A DNA stretch of 56,883 bases. Origin: Syntrophorhabdaceae bacterium (GTDB lineage: Bacteria; Desulfobacterota; Syntrophorhabdia; Syntrophorhabdales; Syntrophorhabdaceae). The stretch spans positions 1 through 56,883 of the forward strand of contig JAOAGQ010000036.1 of NCBI GenBank assembly GCA_026415675.1, given 5' to 3'. Shown here in pieces: positions 8,193 through 17,008 of the stretch. Position 1 is the stretch's first letter. Every line of letters starts with the position of its first letter. A model generated the notes under the pieces. That model was given only the letters and a program-made list of their open reading frames with translations. It had not been told where the DNA came from and did no database searches. A program made the translations under genes and the position numbers.

Positions 8193-9089
8193 TTACTTCT
8201 CGACGGGGAGGTCAGGGTCTTTCATCCACTCTTCTGAGGAGCCATCGTATACCTTCACATTTTTATATCCAAGGAGCTGTGATGAGATATATGCCCAGAC
8301 GGTGGCGAGCCTCCCTGTATCGCAGTAGAATATCACCTCTTTTGTTACATCTGTCCCCAGTATCGAGTCCGCCATCTTTCCCAGCTCAGGCATGATCTTT
8401 ATATTTCCATCGGGCCTAAATACGCTTGACGACGGGAGGTTAACGGCACCCTTTATACGGCCTTCTTTTGCAACGAAGTCGAGTTTCTTTTCCCCTTTGA
8501 AGAACTCCGCATCCCTTGTGTCAACGATGACCGCATTTCCGAGTCTCGATTTTACATAGTTTTTATCAACAAAAAGATCCTTCTTTACATTGGGCTTAAA
8601 ATTCTTTGCCTTTGGTTTAACAGGCTCAGTGGATACCTCCCTGTTTTCGTTTACCCATCTATTGTACCCACCATCGAGGATCGACACATTTTCAAGACCG
8701 AGGTATTTTAGTGTCCAGGCGACCCTTGTTACATCTACCCTATCTGCCATTGTATCGGTTTTTCCCACAATAACGACGGATGAATCCATGTCTATTCCTG
8801 ATGAACCGACAAGGTCTGTTAGGTCATCTACTGGGGGGAGTTCGTTTCTTAGTCCTGCCTTTGTGGTAACCCACGAACCATAGAACACGTTCACGGCGCC
8901 AGGGATGTGACCTGCCTTATAATCCTCAACCTTTCTTACGTCGATCACTACGAGTCCGGGTTCTTTGAGGTTGTCCTCAAGCCAGCTCGGCGAAACAACG
9001 GGCCAGATGTTGGAAGCAGAGGAGACAAGGGGGAGTAAGATAAAACCACACATCAAAACCAAACAGAAAAACAAACTTCTCTTTACCAT
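8193..9089 (-). CDS. Exported tandem-domain rhodanese (sulfurtransferase)
   Basis: This 298-residue protein begins with a clear signal peptide (MVKRSLFFCLVLMCGFILLPLVSSA) and has two rhodanese domains. The first (about residues 33-150) keeps the fold (VVIDVRKVEDYKAGHIPGAVN) but has no active-site cysteine (VIVGKTDTMADRV). The second (about 165-298) has the active loop CDTGRLA. Rhodaneses move sulfane sulfur, and some move selenium, to thiol acceptors. It starts 16 bases after the multiheme cytochrome stop with a strong AGGAGG, and the operon ends in a terminator, so the pair is probably made together and acts in the periplasm. Natural donor and acceptor are unknown. Confidence 0.9.
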   Translation of the reverse strand: MVKRSLFFCLVLMCGFILLPLVSSASNIWPVVSPSWLEDNLKEPGLVVIDVRKVEDYKAGHIPGAVNVFYGSWVTTKAGLRNELPPVDDLTDLVGSSGIDMDSSVVIVGKTDTMADRVDVTRVAWTLKYLGLENVSILDGGYNRWVNENREVSTEPVKPKAKNFKPNVKKDLFVDKNYVKSRLGNAVIVDTRDAEFFKGEKKLDFVAKEGRIKGAVNLPSSSVFRPDGNIKIMPELGKMADSILGTDVTKEVIFYCDTGRLATVWAYISSQLLGYKNVKVYDGSSEEWMKDPDLPVEK

Positions 9090-9105
9090 AAATACCTCCT
9101 ATAGT

Positions 9106-10362
9106 TTATTTTATGGGCTTCGGTGCATATATCAGCTCTTTATTCGCCTTTGAGCCGTTCTTAATGAGTCCTTCGGCTGTGAGAAAATCTTTCTTCTCTT
9201 GATGGCATACCTCACAGGAACGGGTACGCTCGGTCCGCTTTCTTATATTGTGGGGGGCTGTATCCCAGTAGTTTGGCAGGCGGTCAAACCCTTCCATTTT
9301 TATACCGGCACTCTTAAAAGTATCCCTTACCGTGGGTATAATCCTTAAGGTGGTAACGGTCTTCTTATCCCTCGGGTTTTTGCCGAGGATAAAAGCTGGT
9401 TTTGCCGTTGCCCCGGCCCCTAAATGGCAGTCATAGCAGTTGCGATAGGGACCCCCGGAATGGCAGGCCTGACAACTAAGTCTATCTTTGTGCTGAACAT
9501 GGGCGGATTTTGCCTTTTCAGTGGTTTCCTGGCCGGGTTTATGGCAGTTTATGCATAAAGGCCTATCCTTTATCTCTTTTCTCGATGGGTATATCTTCCC
9601 ATCACCGTGTAATTCCACCTTTTTATGGCAGTCAACACACATCATACCCTTTTGGTAATGAATATCCGCCGTTCCCCCGTATTCCCCTGTGAATTCGGGA
9701 TAGACCCTTCCCCCATGGCATAGGGCACAGGTCTTCCCCTCATCTCTCTTAATAAACCTGTGGCCTTTTATCAACCCTGGGCTTATGCCGCCTATGACAG
9801 GGGATTTAACATGACAATCCCCACAGGAGGCATGGCATGATCTACAGGATTTCTCAAACACCTTTTCCTCGAAGACCTTCATCTCCGATTTTGTAAACCT
9901 CGGGGCAACCCCTTGTTTCAGCCCATGGGTTGTGTAGTGGAGGGATGTTTTATACGTCTTTTCTATATCGTTGTGACACCTTCCACATGTTTTCAAGTCA
10001 TCGGAAGGTCTTTTGATGATGCCCCTATGGGCCGCCTCTCTACTTGTTGCCTTCTCATCGCCTTTATGACAGGGGGTACACCCTTCGAGAAAGTGGGGGT
10101 CATTCCCTATTAAACCCTTATCTACCAGATAACCCCTGTACTGCAGTTCCGCCGGAACTGTCGGAGGTGCCCCTGCTCACCCTTCCCCTTCTGCAGCATC
10201 TATCTTTTTTGGCTTATAGAGGGATTTGAGCAGACTTTCGTCGGTATGACATTTTATGCATCCATTCTCAGCACTATCCACATCTTGAGACAAAAACATG
10301 AAAAAGAGGAAGGTTACTGCTACTGATACAACTAAAGTTCCATATAGATATTTTCTTTTCAT
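9106..10362 (-). CDS. Multiheme cytochrome c with an in-frame TGA (possible selenoprotein, otherwise a nonsense-split gene)
   Basis: One continuous minus-strand frame runs from an ATG at 10362 (AGGTG six bases upstream) to a TAA at 9106, interrupted only by a TGA at 10177-10179, codon 62. The N-terminal piece has a signal peptide and one CXXCH (35-39). The frame after the TGA stays open and adds ten more CXXCH motifs (CTPCH 95-99, CGRCH 126-130, then CRSCH, CGDCH, CALCH, CVDCH, CINCH, CQACH, CYDCH, CEVCH), eleven in all. The larger piece has no signal peptide, yet hemes are attached outside the membrane, so it makes sense only as part of the whole. If TGA is read as selenocysteine the protein is 418 residues. 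A bacterial-SECIS-like hairpin follows the TGA. A nonsense mutation or sequencing error remains possible. The rhodanese lies directly downstream. Confidence 0.78.
10144..10179 (-). promoter_or_regulatory. In-frame TGA plus SECIS-like hairpin
   Basis: On the minus strand the TGA (10179-10177) is followed after 16 bases by a perfect seven-base-pair stem, CAGTTCC with GGAACTG, closing a three-base GGC loop (10160-10144). Bacterial SECIS elements lie just downstream of the UGA with guanine at the start of the apical loop, which this matches. A weaker outer pairing, CCTC with GGGG, may extend it. Whether SelB binds it is unknown. Confidence 0.5.
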
Positions 10363-10815
10363 TTCGTACACCTACCCATATATTTTATTAAGACACATAA
10401 ACGAATGAATAATCAAGGAATATATATACGATTTTTAAAAAATTCTATAAAAATAAACACCATTAATATCAATGAGATATACTACTATTAGGTATTGCTG
10501 AAATAAGATACATGTTTTTTACTGGAATTTTAAAGGGTGGTATTATACAATTTTTGAAAAGAATGATGGTTTTATCCTGGGACAATAAAGTTCTCTTCAG
10601 ATCTGATTTCGTACCTACTGTCATAAAAAGATTTCATAGCCGCAATCAGTATATGATTTCGGTGGAATTGGTAACTCCTTGTGGTATTAATCCGTTTGGA
10701 GATTTTTCCTTTACGTAAAAAATAGACTTTTAATACGGAAAGGTAGACGGCATAAGAAGAGATGTGGTAAGGAATACTAAAGAATTTATATAATTATTCT
10801 GTCCCAAGGTGATTT
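10363..10815. other. Divergent intergenic region, AT-rich
   Basis: About 450 bases separate the cytochrome (minus) from the amidohydrolase (plus). I see no convincing gene; a 68-codon frame at 10512-10718 has no recognisable domain or good ribosome site. A TATAAT at 10789-10794 could be the -10 box of the amidohydrolase, but no good -35 box precedes it. Confidence 0.5.
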
Positions 10816-12492
10816 ATGGAAAGACGGGATTTCATTAAATTCATGGCAACAATTGGTCTTTGTGCCTCATTCTCTGATCTTGTCAATGCCCAGTCTCTGC
10901 AGGAGAGAGATGATGAGGTGAAGGTATTCACCAACGCCACCTTTCAGATCAATCCCTCAAAAAAGGCACGGGCCCTTGTAGTAAAAAATGGCAAGGTCAT
11001 CGGTTACAACCCAGGCCATTATCCCAAAGCACAGATTATCGATTTAAAGGGAGGTTTTGTCTACCCCGGTTTTCACGACAGCCACAACCACCTTATGGAG
11101 ACCTCTCTCGCCTCAGGGGGTATAGACCTCTTAGGTCTATCAACGGCAAAGGATTTTGCGGGAAGGATCAAAGAGTTTATTGAGAAGTCCCCCTCTAATC
11201 TTTCTCCCCGATCCCCTATCCTTGGTCTCAATTTTACCCTTCCGGACTATGACGCCTGGGGATTGGAAGATCTCTCCCTTATCGATGCCGCCTCTGGAGA
11301 AAGGCCTCTCTTTTTGATGGATAACTTAGGGCATAACGGAATAGTGAATACTGCTACCCTTAAATTGGCCAAAATCACACCAGAGACCCCAGTTCCGCTT
11401 GCAGGTGCTGTAGGTATTAAGGAGGGAAGGCTCACAGGCATGTTGCGGGAAACGGCCATGCTTTTGGCCGGAGGGCTTATTATGGATATGGTAGATGATA
11501 ACACCATCAAAACAGGAACGGAAAAATTGGCAAGACTCTGGGCATCTCTGGGATATACCTCCATTAACGATATGATGGGTACACCTATGGGGAGACTTAT
11601 GCGTCCCCATCTGTTTCGGGAACTCGAAAAAGAGGGGAGACTCCCCGTAAGGGTCCATTATGCCTACACCCTTTTCAGTCTTGATGATATTGAAGGTGCC
11701 CGTACCTATATCGGACAGGATACCGATATGGTACGTTTTATGGGGTGCAAGATATTTGTTGACGGTGCATTTGCTGCGGGCCAGGCGTGGACATCGTGGA
11801 AGAATCTACAGGGAGGAAATGGAGTCTCTTATGTTAGAGGTGACGACAGCGCAGGGAAGAAGTATAACCTCAACCGTATAGTTGATCGGATCGATGAACT
11901 GGGCATGAACATCCACTACCACGTCCAGGGTGACCAGGGTGTGGAAACGATCCTTAAGGCTCTTGATGCCGTCTTACAAAAACGGGGAAGGATAAAAAGC
12001 ACCCATACCCTTATTCATCTTGCCTTTCCCCGAAAGGACCAGATAGAGCGCATGAAGCGTTACGGTCGACATCTAAATGTAACGATGCAGCCTGCCCTCT
12101 ATGAAGTAGAGGCCGATGCCACCCGTTACTATGGTGTAGAACGTATGAGAGAGGTCTATCCTATTTCAAGGTTTTTCGATGCAAAGATAGCAACGGGGAT
12201 CAGCACCGACTTCAGTGTCTCCCCTTTGGAGTTGGCCGCCTCCTGGATGGTATTAAAAATGGCGATGCAATCACCTGCCTTTCCTTTACGTTTCGATCAG
12301 GTTTTATGGGGCCTGACACTGGGTAGTGCAGCAACGGTCCCCCAGAAAGACATAGGTTCCCTTGCCATCGGTCGCTGGGCAGACATGGTCGTTTTCAATT
12401 GTGATCTTTCGAGGGTAAGACCTGAACAATTAACGGATAAAAATGTTGTGAGGCTCCTATCCACATGGGTAGGGGGAAGACAGACAGTGTGA
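10816..12492 (+). CDS. Tat-exported amidohydrolase (YtcJ-like, amidohydrolase family 3)
   Basis: This 558-residue protein starts with a twin-arginine signal (ERRDFIKFM then a hydrophobic stretch to about residue 25). The amidohydrolase barrel shows the metal motif FHDSHNHLME (His-x-His), a mid-domain segment (FMGCKIFVDGAFAAG), HYHVQGD, and a late STDFSVSP Asp region, ending in a composite beta domain (IGSLAIGRWADMVVFN). Family members hydrolyse C-N bonds of amides or cyclic amides; the substrate here is unknown. AAGGTG precedes the ATG. Arginine codons include many CGT/CGG, unlike the AGG/AGA-rich genes around it, which hints at a different origin. The lipoprotein esterase follows 26 bases later, probably co-transcribed. 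Confidence 0.85.
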   Translation: MERRDFIKFMATIGLCASFSDLVNAQSLQERDDEVKVFTNATFQINPSKKARALVVKNGKVIGYNPGHYPKAQIIDLKGGFVYPGFHDSHNHLMETSLASGGIDLLGLSTAKDFAGRIKEFIEKSPSNLSPRSPILGLNFTLPDYDAWGLEDLSLIDAASGERPLFLMDNLGHNGIVNTATLKLAKITPETPVPLAGAVGIKEGRLTGMLRETAMLLAGGLIMDMVDDNTIKTGTEKLARLWASLGYTSINDMMGTPMGRLMRPHLFRELEKEGRLPVRVHYAYTLFSLDDIEGARTYIGQDTDMVRFMGCKIFVDGAFAAGQAWTSWKNLQGGNGVSYVRGDDSAGKKYNLNRIVDRIDELGMNIHYHVQGDQGVETILKALDAVLQKRGRIKSTHTLIHLAFPRKDQIERMKRYGRHLNVTMQPALYEVEADATRYYGVERMREVYPISRFFDAKIATGISTDFSVSPLELAASWMVLKMAMQSPAFPLRFDQVLWGLTLGSAATVPQKDIGSLAIGRWADMVVFNCDLSRVRPEQLTDKNVVRLLSTWVGGRQTV

Positions 12493-12518
12493 CTTAGTTT
12501 GTATTCGAGGAAATGAAC

Positions 12519-14216
12519 ATGAAAAAAATATTTAGCTGTATAATGTTATTGGCCTTAGGTATGTTGTACGGATGCTTCGGTAGTTCTTCTTCGCCTCCGG
12601 TGCCTTCTTCCGGGACGACGGAGGATAAACTCACGGCCCTTGCCCGGGCGATAGAGGCCAATCCAGGGATCGCCTTAACCAATCTTTCTATGCACCACTT
12701 GAATCCCCTTGACAACATGCCAAAGAAAAATACGGCCCTGGTTTCTCCCCTAAAGGGTGCCCTTGATGGGGATTCAGGAACCCTGACGATTTCCGTTGCC
12801 GATCTTCAAAACTCCTATGAGATAATGTTCTGCCAGTTAAACGACACCTACCAGGTGACGATGGATGCCCCCGAGTGCCAGGGAAATATCAATTATATCA
12901 AAAGCGAGCAAGGAACAGGCTATTTTGACCTCACCAAAAAACCCATACTCAATAATCCCCTCGGCGTAACGGGCGTTTCCTTTCAGAAGGTAACCTATAC
13001 CACAACGGTGACACTCCCAGGTGGTGATAGGAGCTTTCAGGTTTCTGGGGGCCTCATGATGCCCCAGGGCATAACAGGAGATAAAATCAAAGGGGTAATC
13101 GTCTATTTTCACGGCACCTCCTTCAATAAATCCACGGTAGGTTCCAATTATGTGAGCAATGGGGAAACCAGGCTCAATGCCCAGGTATTCGCCTCCCAGG
13201 GCTATATAGTCGTTCTTCCGGACTACATCGGACAGGGAGACGACTGGCAAAACGTCCACCCTTACGTGCTTTATCCCAAAGCAAGCGCCAAGACGGCCAT
13301 TGATATGCTTTCCGCGGTGGCACCGATTATAAAGACCAGCTACCAGCTTGATGGTTCGAGTGTGTTGAAGCTCTTTTCCGCTGGATATTCCGAGGGAGGG
13401 GCATATTCCCTCTGGTTTGCCATCACCCTAAATCAAAACCCAGGACTATTAAACAGTCTCTATCAGTTCACCCACTCAGTGGGTATGGAAGGGGCCTATA
13501 ACACCTCGAGGGTGACCAAGGGCTTTCTATTTGACAATGTATCCACCTCCGGGGGCAACCCTTATAACATCCAGTGGCTTGTAGTCACCAATCTGGTTAA
13601 ACCCCTTCTAAGTGCGGATGCATTCCTCTCATACGCTACTTACCAGCTAAACGGTGATGTAAATTCGGTCTTTAATCCCGATTTCTACGGAATGAAATGC
13701 AAGGTGTTTGATCAGTCAAAGTGTAATGTGGGAGATAAAAATCTAAACATAGGACAGGCCTTTGCCCTGCCTGATACCATGATTGCCAGCCAGCTTTTCT
13801 ATAGCGCGATGAGGCAGAATGGCAATGGCTCAACCTACCCTGCGGATATTCTCCTTTACTCCCACAACAGTGTAAATTCCCTCGTGAGTTCTACCTTGCT
13901 TACCACCGCCTATCAGACACAACTTGACACTGTTCTTCGCGCTGCAGATGTTGACCTCTCAACCATGCCCGATAAAAGCGTAAGTATTATCAGTCTGGAT
14001 AAGGATTCCATCGTATCGCCCAATAACTATAGTTATCTACTCTCCACCTATCCTTCAAAGATAAAATATTCATTTATGGTTCCGAGCAGTCAAATACAGG
14101 TTGTGTCCCCATTGAGCTACGAGATCGGAAACCAACCGGTGTATGTTAATGTAGACCACATGCAGGCATTTGTATACGAGTTTCTATATGCGCTAAATAT
14201 TTTTAACCAATTTTAG
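12519..14216 (+). CDS. Lipoprotein alpha/beta-hydrolase (secreted esterase/lipase-like)
   Basis: The 565-residue product has a lipoprotein signal peptide with a lipobox ending at Cys (MLYGC) and a Ser/Pro-rich linker. A hydrolase domain follows: VIVYFHGTSF near residue 195, VLPDYIGQGDD, and the nucleophile elbow GYSEGG near residue 290. A late Asp (SIISLDKDSIV) and His (NVDHMQAF) could complete the triad. It resembles bacterial secretory lipases and feruloyl-esterase-like hydrolases, but the substrate cannot be named. I chose the ATG at 12519 because GAGG is eight bases upstream of it but only two from the ATG at 12513. It follows the Tat amidohydrolase, so the two may act in sequence on one extracytoplasmic substrate. 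Confidence 0.82.
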   Translation: MKKIFSCIMLLALGMLYGCFGSSSSPPVPSSGTTEDKLTALARAIEANPGIALTNLSMHHLNPLDNMPKKNTALVSPLKGALDGDSGTLTISVADLQNSYEIMFCQLNDTYQVTMDAPECQGNINYIKSEQGTGYFDLTKKPILNNPLGVTGVSFQKVTYTTTVTLPGGDRSFQVSGGLMMPQGITGDKIKGVIVYFHGTSFNKSTVGSNYVSNGETRLNAQVFASQGYIVVLPDYIGQGDDWQNVHPYVLYPKASAKTAIDMLSAVAPIIKTSYQLDGSSVLKLFSAGYSEGGAYSLWFAITLNQNPGLLNSLYQFTHSVGMEGAYNTSRVTKGFLFDNVSTSGGNPYNIQWLVVTNLVKPLLSADAFLSYATYQLNGDVNSVFNPDFYGMKCKVFDQSKCNVGDKNLNIGQAFALPDTMIASQLFYSAMRQNGNGSTYPADILLYSHNSVNSLVSSTLLTTAYQTQLDTVLRAADVDLSTMPDKSVSIISLDKDSIVSPNNYSYLLSTYPSKIKYSFMVPSSQIQVVSPLSYEIGNQPVYVNVDHMQAFVYEFLYALNIFNQF

Positions 14217-14242
14217 CCGTAAAAACCTTTAACGGTATTTTT
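14217..14242 (+). terminator. Probable weak terminator after the esterase gene
   Basis: CCGTAAA and TTTAACGG can pair with one bulged A around a short loop, followed by TATTTTT. It begins just after the esterase stop. Confidence 0.45.
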
Positions 14243-14460
14243 GAGATTTTATTAAACACATATCCTTATCCGATATTCTTTTTGGGGGTTTAAAAATTTC
14301 TCGAGGAGGTATGTTTTCTCCTTATTGAAATGGGTCTTACCACCCCCTTTATACTAAAAACAGAAACAAAATTGTCGATGTTGTACCCTATTTTCGACAA
14401 AAACGACGGTATAGTTCTATTCGCAGTCAATCATTAAGATAGGTTAGGCCTCTCTATAAA

Positions 14461-14475
14461 CGGTACGGTTATTGC
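14461..14475 (+). promoter_or_regulatory. Possible sigma54 promoter upstream of tolC
   Basis: CGGTACGGTTATTGCA matches the -24/-12 pattern TGGCACG-N4-TTGCA: GG and GC are ten bases apart and TTGCA is exact. The -24 part has two mismatches. No enhancer-binding activator gene is nearby. Confidence 0.35.
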
Positions 14476-14494
14476 AAAAATTTTTTCAAGGATT

Positions 14495-14523
14495 TTGAAA
14501 TTATAAAGGGTTTGTGGTATAAA
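14495..14523 (+). promoter_or_regulatory. Sigma70-type promoter of the efflux operon
   Basis: TTGAAA (14495-14500) and TATAAA (14518-14523) are 17 bases apart. The predicted start falls about 17 bases before the tolC-like ATG, with AAGGTG inside the leader. Confidence 0.5.
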
Positions 14524-14546
14524 AGGCGATTAAGGTGATTTAACTT

Positions 14547-15857
14547 ATGATAAACCATGGGGTCAATCACAGAAGTGTACTGTATATGGTAATCAAAATA
14601 TGGCTTTTGACCTCTTTTTTTGCTCTTTCCCTTCCCCGATACGGGTTATCCATCACCCTTGAGGATGCGGTGAAAAGGGTTCTCGATGTCTCCTATGTTT
14701 TAAAGGAGCAACAGGAGACGATAAAGAGGACGGAATTTTCATATCTCTCTACAATCGACCCATATCTGCCCCAGGCAAATCTTCAGAGTTCTTACACGAG
14801 ATATCTAAACCCCAGGTTGTCAACGGGGGGCCTTATAACAGGTCAGGATGTATTCAGTACATCGGGAAGTATCTCATTGAGGCTCTTCGATGGGGGGTTA
14901 AGGTCTGCCCAGAGGATGGGCTCATATCACCTAATGGGCAGGGAGAAGGAGAAGCTGGAGAGTTTAAAGAACGATATAGTGTATAACGTAAAGACCGCAT
15001 TTTTTACCGCCCTCGGTAAGAAAACGATTGTAGAGAAAAGAAAAGAGGCATATGAGACCGCAAAGAGGGTCTTTGAACTTACAAAGGCAAGGTTCGAGGT
15101 AGGGGTCGCGAAAAAGAGCGATGTCCTTCAGGCCGAGGTGGGTATGACTTCCGCCATGATAGATGTGGTTTCTGCAACATCGGATTACGAGAAGGCCCTT
15201 GAGGATTTAAAATCCTTACTCCTTTTAGAGCCCGAGGCAAAGGAGGAGGTTGAGGGTATCCTTTCAGAACCCACATTTACGGAAGGCTATGAAAGGCTAA
15301 TTGATAGGGCACTTAAGGCAAGACCCGATGTTTCCTACCAGATGAGGGAGATCGAAAGGCTTAAAACGGTCTATAACGAAAAGAGGAGCCTCTGGTTTCC
15401 GAAGATAGACGCCCAGATATTACAGCAGAGACAGGATAGCAGTATGTTCCCGGAAGGTAGGCAGGATATGTTTATGCTCAATTTTACTCTACCCATCTTC
15501 GATGGCATTGGGCGATACTATTCCATGCAGGGGGCTACAAGTGATGTGAATGCAGCAAAATTCAGGCTTGAAGAGATAAAAAGGAACATAAAGCTCGAAA
15601 TTATAAAGGCATATAAAGACTATCTCCTTACCATTGAGAATGTAAAGATGTATAATGAACTCTTAAAACAGGCGACAACGAATTTTGAACAGGCCGTAGG
15701 GGAGTACAGGGTGGGTAAGGGGGATATATTGGCCCTGCTACAGGCAGAGCGGGAACTGGCAAAGGCAAAGGAGAATCTGGTTGTATCCATGTACACTTCA
15801 AACAATGCACTGGCGTACCTTCAGAAGGTATCGTACTGGAATGGGGACTTAAGATGA
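14547..15857 (+). CDS. TolC-family outer-membrane efflux protein
   Basis: This 436-residue protein has an export signal near the N-terminus (VIKIWLLTSFFALSLPRYGLS) and the two repeated coiled-coil/beta units of outer-membrane efflux proteins. The first unit begins ITLEDAVKRVLDVSYVLKEQQE; the second shows RPDVSYQMREIERLKTVYNEKRSLWFPKIDAQ and a long helix ending GEYRVGKGDILALLQAERELAKAKE. It forms the outer-membrane channel of a tripartite exporter. The next gene, a periplasmic adaptor, overlaps its stop by four bases (ATGA), followed by an ABC ATPase and two permeases, so this is the exit duct of a MacAB-TolC-like system. Substrate is unknown. Confidence 0.92.
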   Translation: MINHGVNHRSVLYMVIKIWLLTSFFALSLPRYGLSITLEDAVKRVLDVSYVLKEQQETIKRTEFSYLSTIDPYLPQANLQSSYTRYLNPRLSTGGLITGQDVFSTSGSISLRLFDGGLRSAQRMGSYHLMGREKEKLESLKNDIVYNVKTAFFTALGKKTIVEKRKEAYETAKRVFELTKARFEVGVAKKSDVLQAEVGMTSAMIDVVSATSDYEKALEDLKSLLLLEPEAKEEVEGILSEPTFTEGYERLIDRALKARPDVSYQMREIERLKTVYNEKRSLWFPKIDAQILQQRQDSSMFPEGRQDMFMLNFTLPIFDGIGRYYSMQGATSDVNAAKFRLEEIKRNIKLEIIKAYKDYLLTIENVKMYNELLKQATTNFEQAVGEYRVGKGDILALLQAERELAKAKENLVVSMYTSNNALAYLQKVSYWNGDLR

Positions 15858-17008
15858 AGTTGAGGAAAGGGTATCTCTTTTTTGGGATCTTTATAATCGT
15901 TGTCGCTGCTTTAGCGGCATATTTTTTGTTCTACGGAAGACAGGGAAGGGCAGAGAAGAAGGGAGAGTCCTTTGTTGTGAAAAGGGGGAGTATCACCCAT
16001 TTCACAGAGCAGACAGGGATCATCAAGGCACAGGTTGGGGCAATTGTAAAGGTCGGTACAAGGGCCACGGGGACCTTAACGAGCTTGAGGTATCAGGTCG
16101 GGGACTATGTGAAAAAGGGGGAACTCATAGCGGAGATTGACGACAGGGAAAAAGTGGCAAATAAAAAGAGTATAGAGGCGCAGTTAGAGGAGCAGAAGAA
16201 GGATCTCGAGGCAAAAAGGGCCCAGTATGAATATGCAAGAATAAACTATGAGAGGGAGAAGAGCCTTCTTGAGAGAGAGTTTACCACAAAGGATAATGTG
16301 GATAAGGCAAAAAGGGAGCTCGATGTGGCATTGGCCCAGCTTGAATTATCAAAGGCAAAGATAAAAGAGGCGGAGGAGAGTTTAAATGCCCTCAATGTGT
16401 CTCTAAGCTATCACAAGATCTATGCCCCTATTTCAGGATACGTCTCCCAGGTTACAACCCAGGAGGGGGAGACGATAGTTGCCGGTCTATCCGCGGTAAA
16501 CCTCATCACCATAATAGATACGACGAAGCTGGAGATGTGGATCTACGTTGATGAAACGGATATCGGGAGGACAAAACCGGGGATGAAGGTGGAATACTGG
16601 GTGGATGCATACAGGGATAAAAAGTTCTACGGAAAGATTGACATGATTTATCCCCAGCCGGAGATAAAGGATAATATTGTCTACTACCTTGCCATCGTAA
16701 AGATAGACAGAAAGGATGCGGAGTTTCTAAAACCTGAAATGACAAGTCATGCCCGGATCATCGTACAGGATAAGAAAGATGTAATCGTTGTACCCAATAA
16801 TGCCGTTAGGTTTGAAGAGGGAAAGACCGTTGTTTATGTTAAGGGCAGGGAAGGTGTAGAAAAAAGACCTGTAACCACAGGCATAAGGGATGATAGATTT
16901 ACAGAGGTAATCTCAGGGGTTACAGAAGGTGAAACCATCATGATCCCCGCGGCCCCTTCTAAAAAGGCACAGACAGGGACAACTCCTCCGCCAGGTATAA
17001 GGAAGTGA
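15854..17008 (+). CDS. MacA-type periplasmic adaptor (membrane fusion protein)
   Basis: This 384-residue protein has an N-terminal membrane anchor (about residues 6-28) and a biotinyl-lipoyl-like beta domain (TGTLTSLRYQVGDYVKKGELIAEID). A long coiled-coil hairpin follows (about 95-180, rich in Lys, Glu and Ala), then the second lipoyl half (IYAPISGYVSQVTTQEGETIVAG) and C-terminal barrel domains with VVPNNAVRFEEGK. It links the inner-membrane ABC transporter to the TolC-like channel. Its start overlaps the tolC-like stop (ATGA) and its own stop overlaps the next gene's GTG (GTGA), so the genes are translationally coupled. Confidence 0.92.
   Translation: MKLRKGYLFFGIFIIVVAALAAYFLFYGRQGRAEKKGESFVVKRGSITHFTEQTGIIKAQVGAIVKVGTRATGTLTSLRYQVGDYVKKGELIAEIDDREKVANKKSIEAQLEEQKKDLEAKRAQYEYARINYEREKSLLEREFTTKDNVDKAKRELDVALAQLELSKAKIKEAEESLNALNVSLSYHKIYAPISGYVSQVTTQEGETIVAGLSAVNLITIIDTTKLEMWIYVDETDIGRTKPGMKVEYWVDAYRDKKFYGKIDMIYPQPEIKDNIVYYLAIVKIDRKDAEFLKPEMTSHARIIVQDKKDVIVVPNNAVRFEEGKTVVYVKGREGVEKRPVTTGIRDDRFTEVISGVTEGETIMIPAAPSKKAQTGTTPPPGIRK

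Noticed and set aside
9106-9996. A separate 296-residue cytochrome starting at a TTG
   Set aside because: It would lack an export signal and discard an open in-frame CTPCH segment; the longer frame through the TGA explains the sequence better.
10512-10718. 68-codon frame in the cytochrome-amidohydrolase gap, possible mobile-element remnant
   Set aside because: No transposase motif, no inverted repeats and no good ribosome site are visible.
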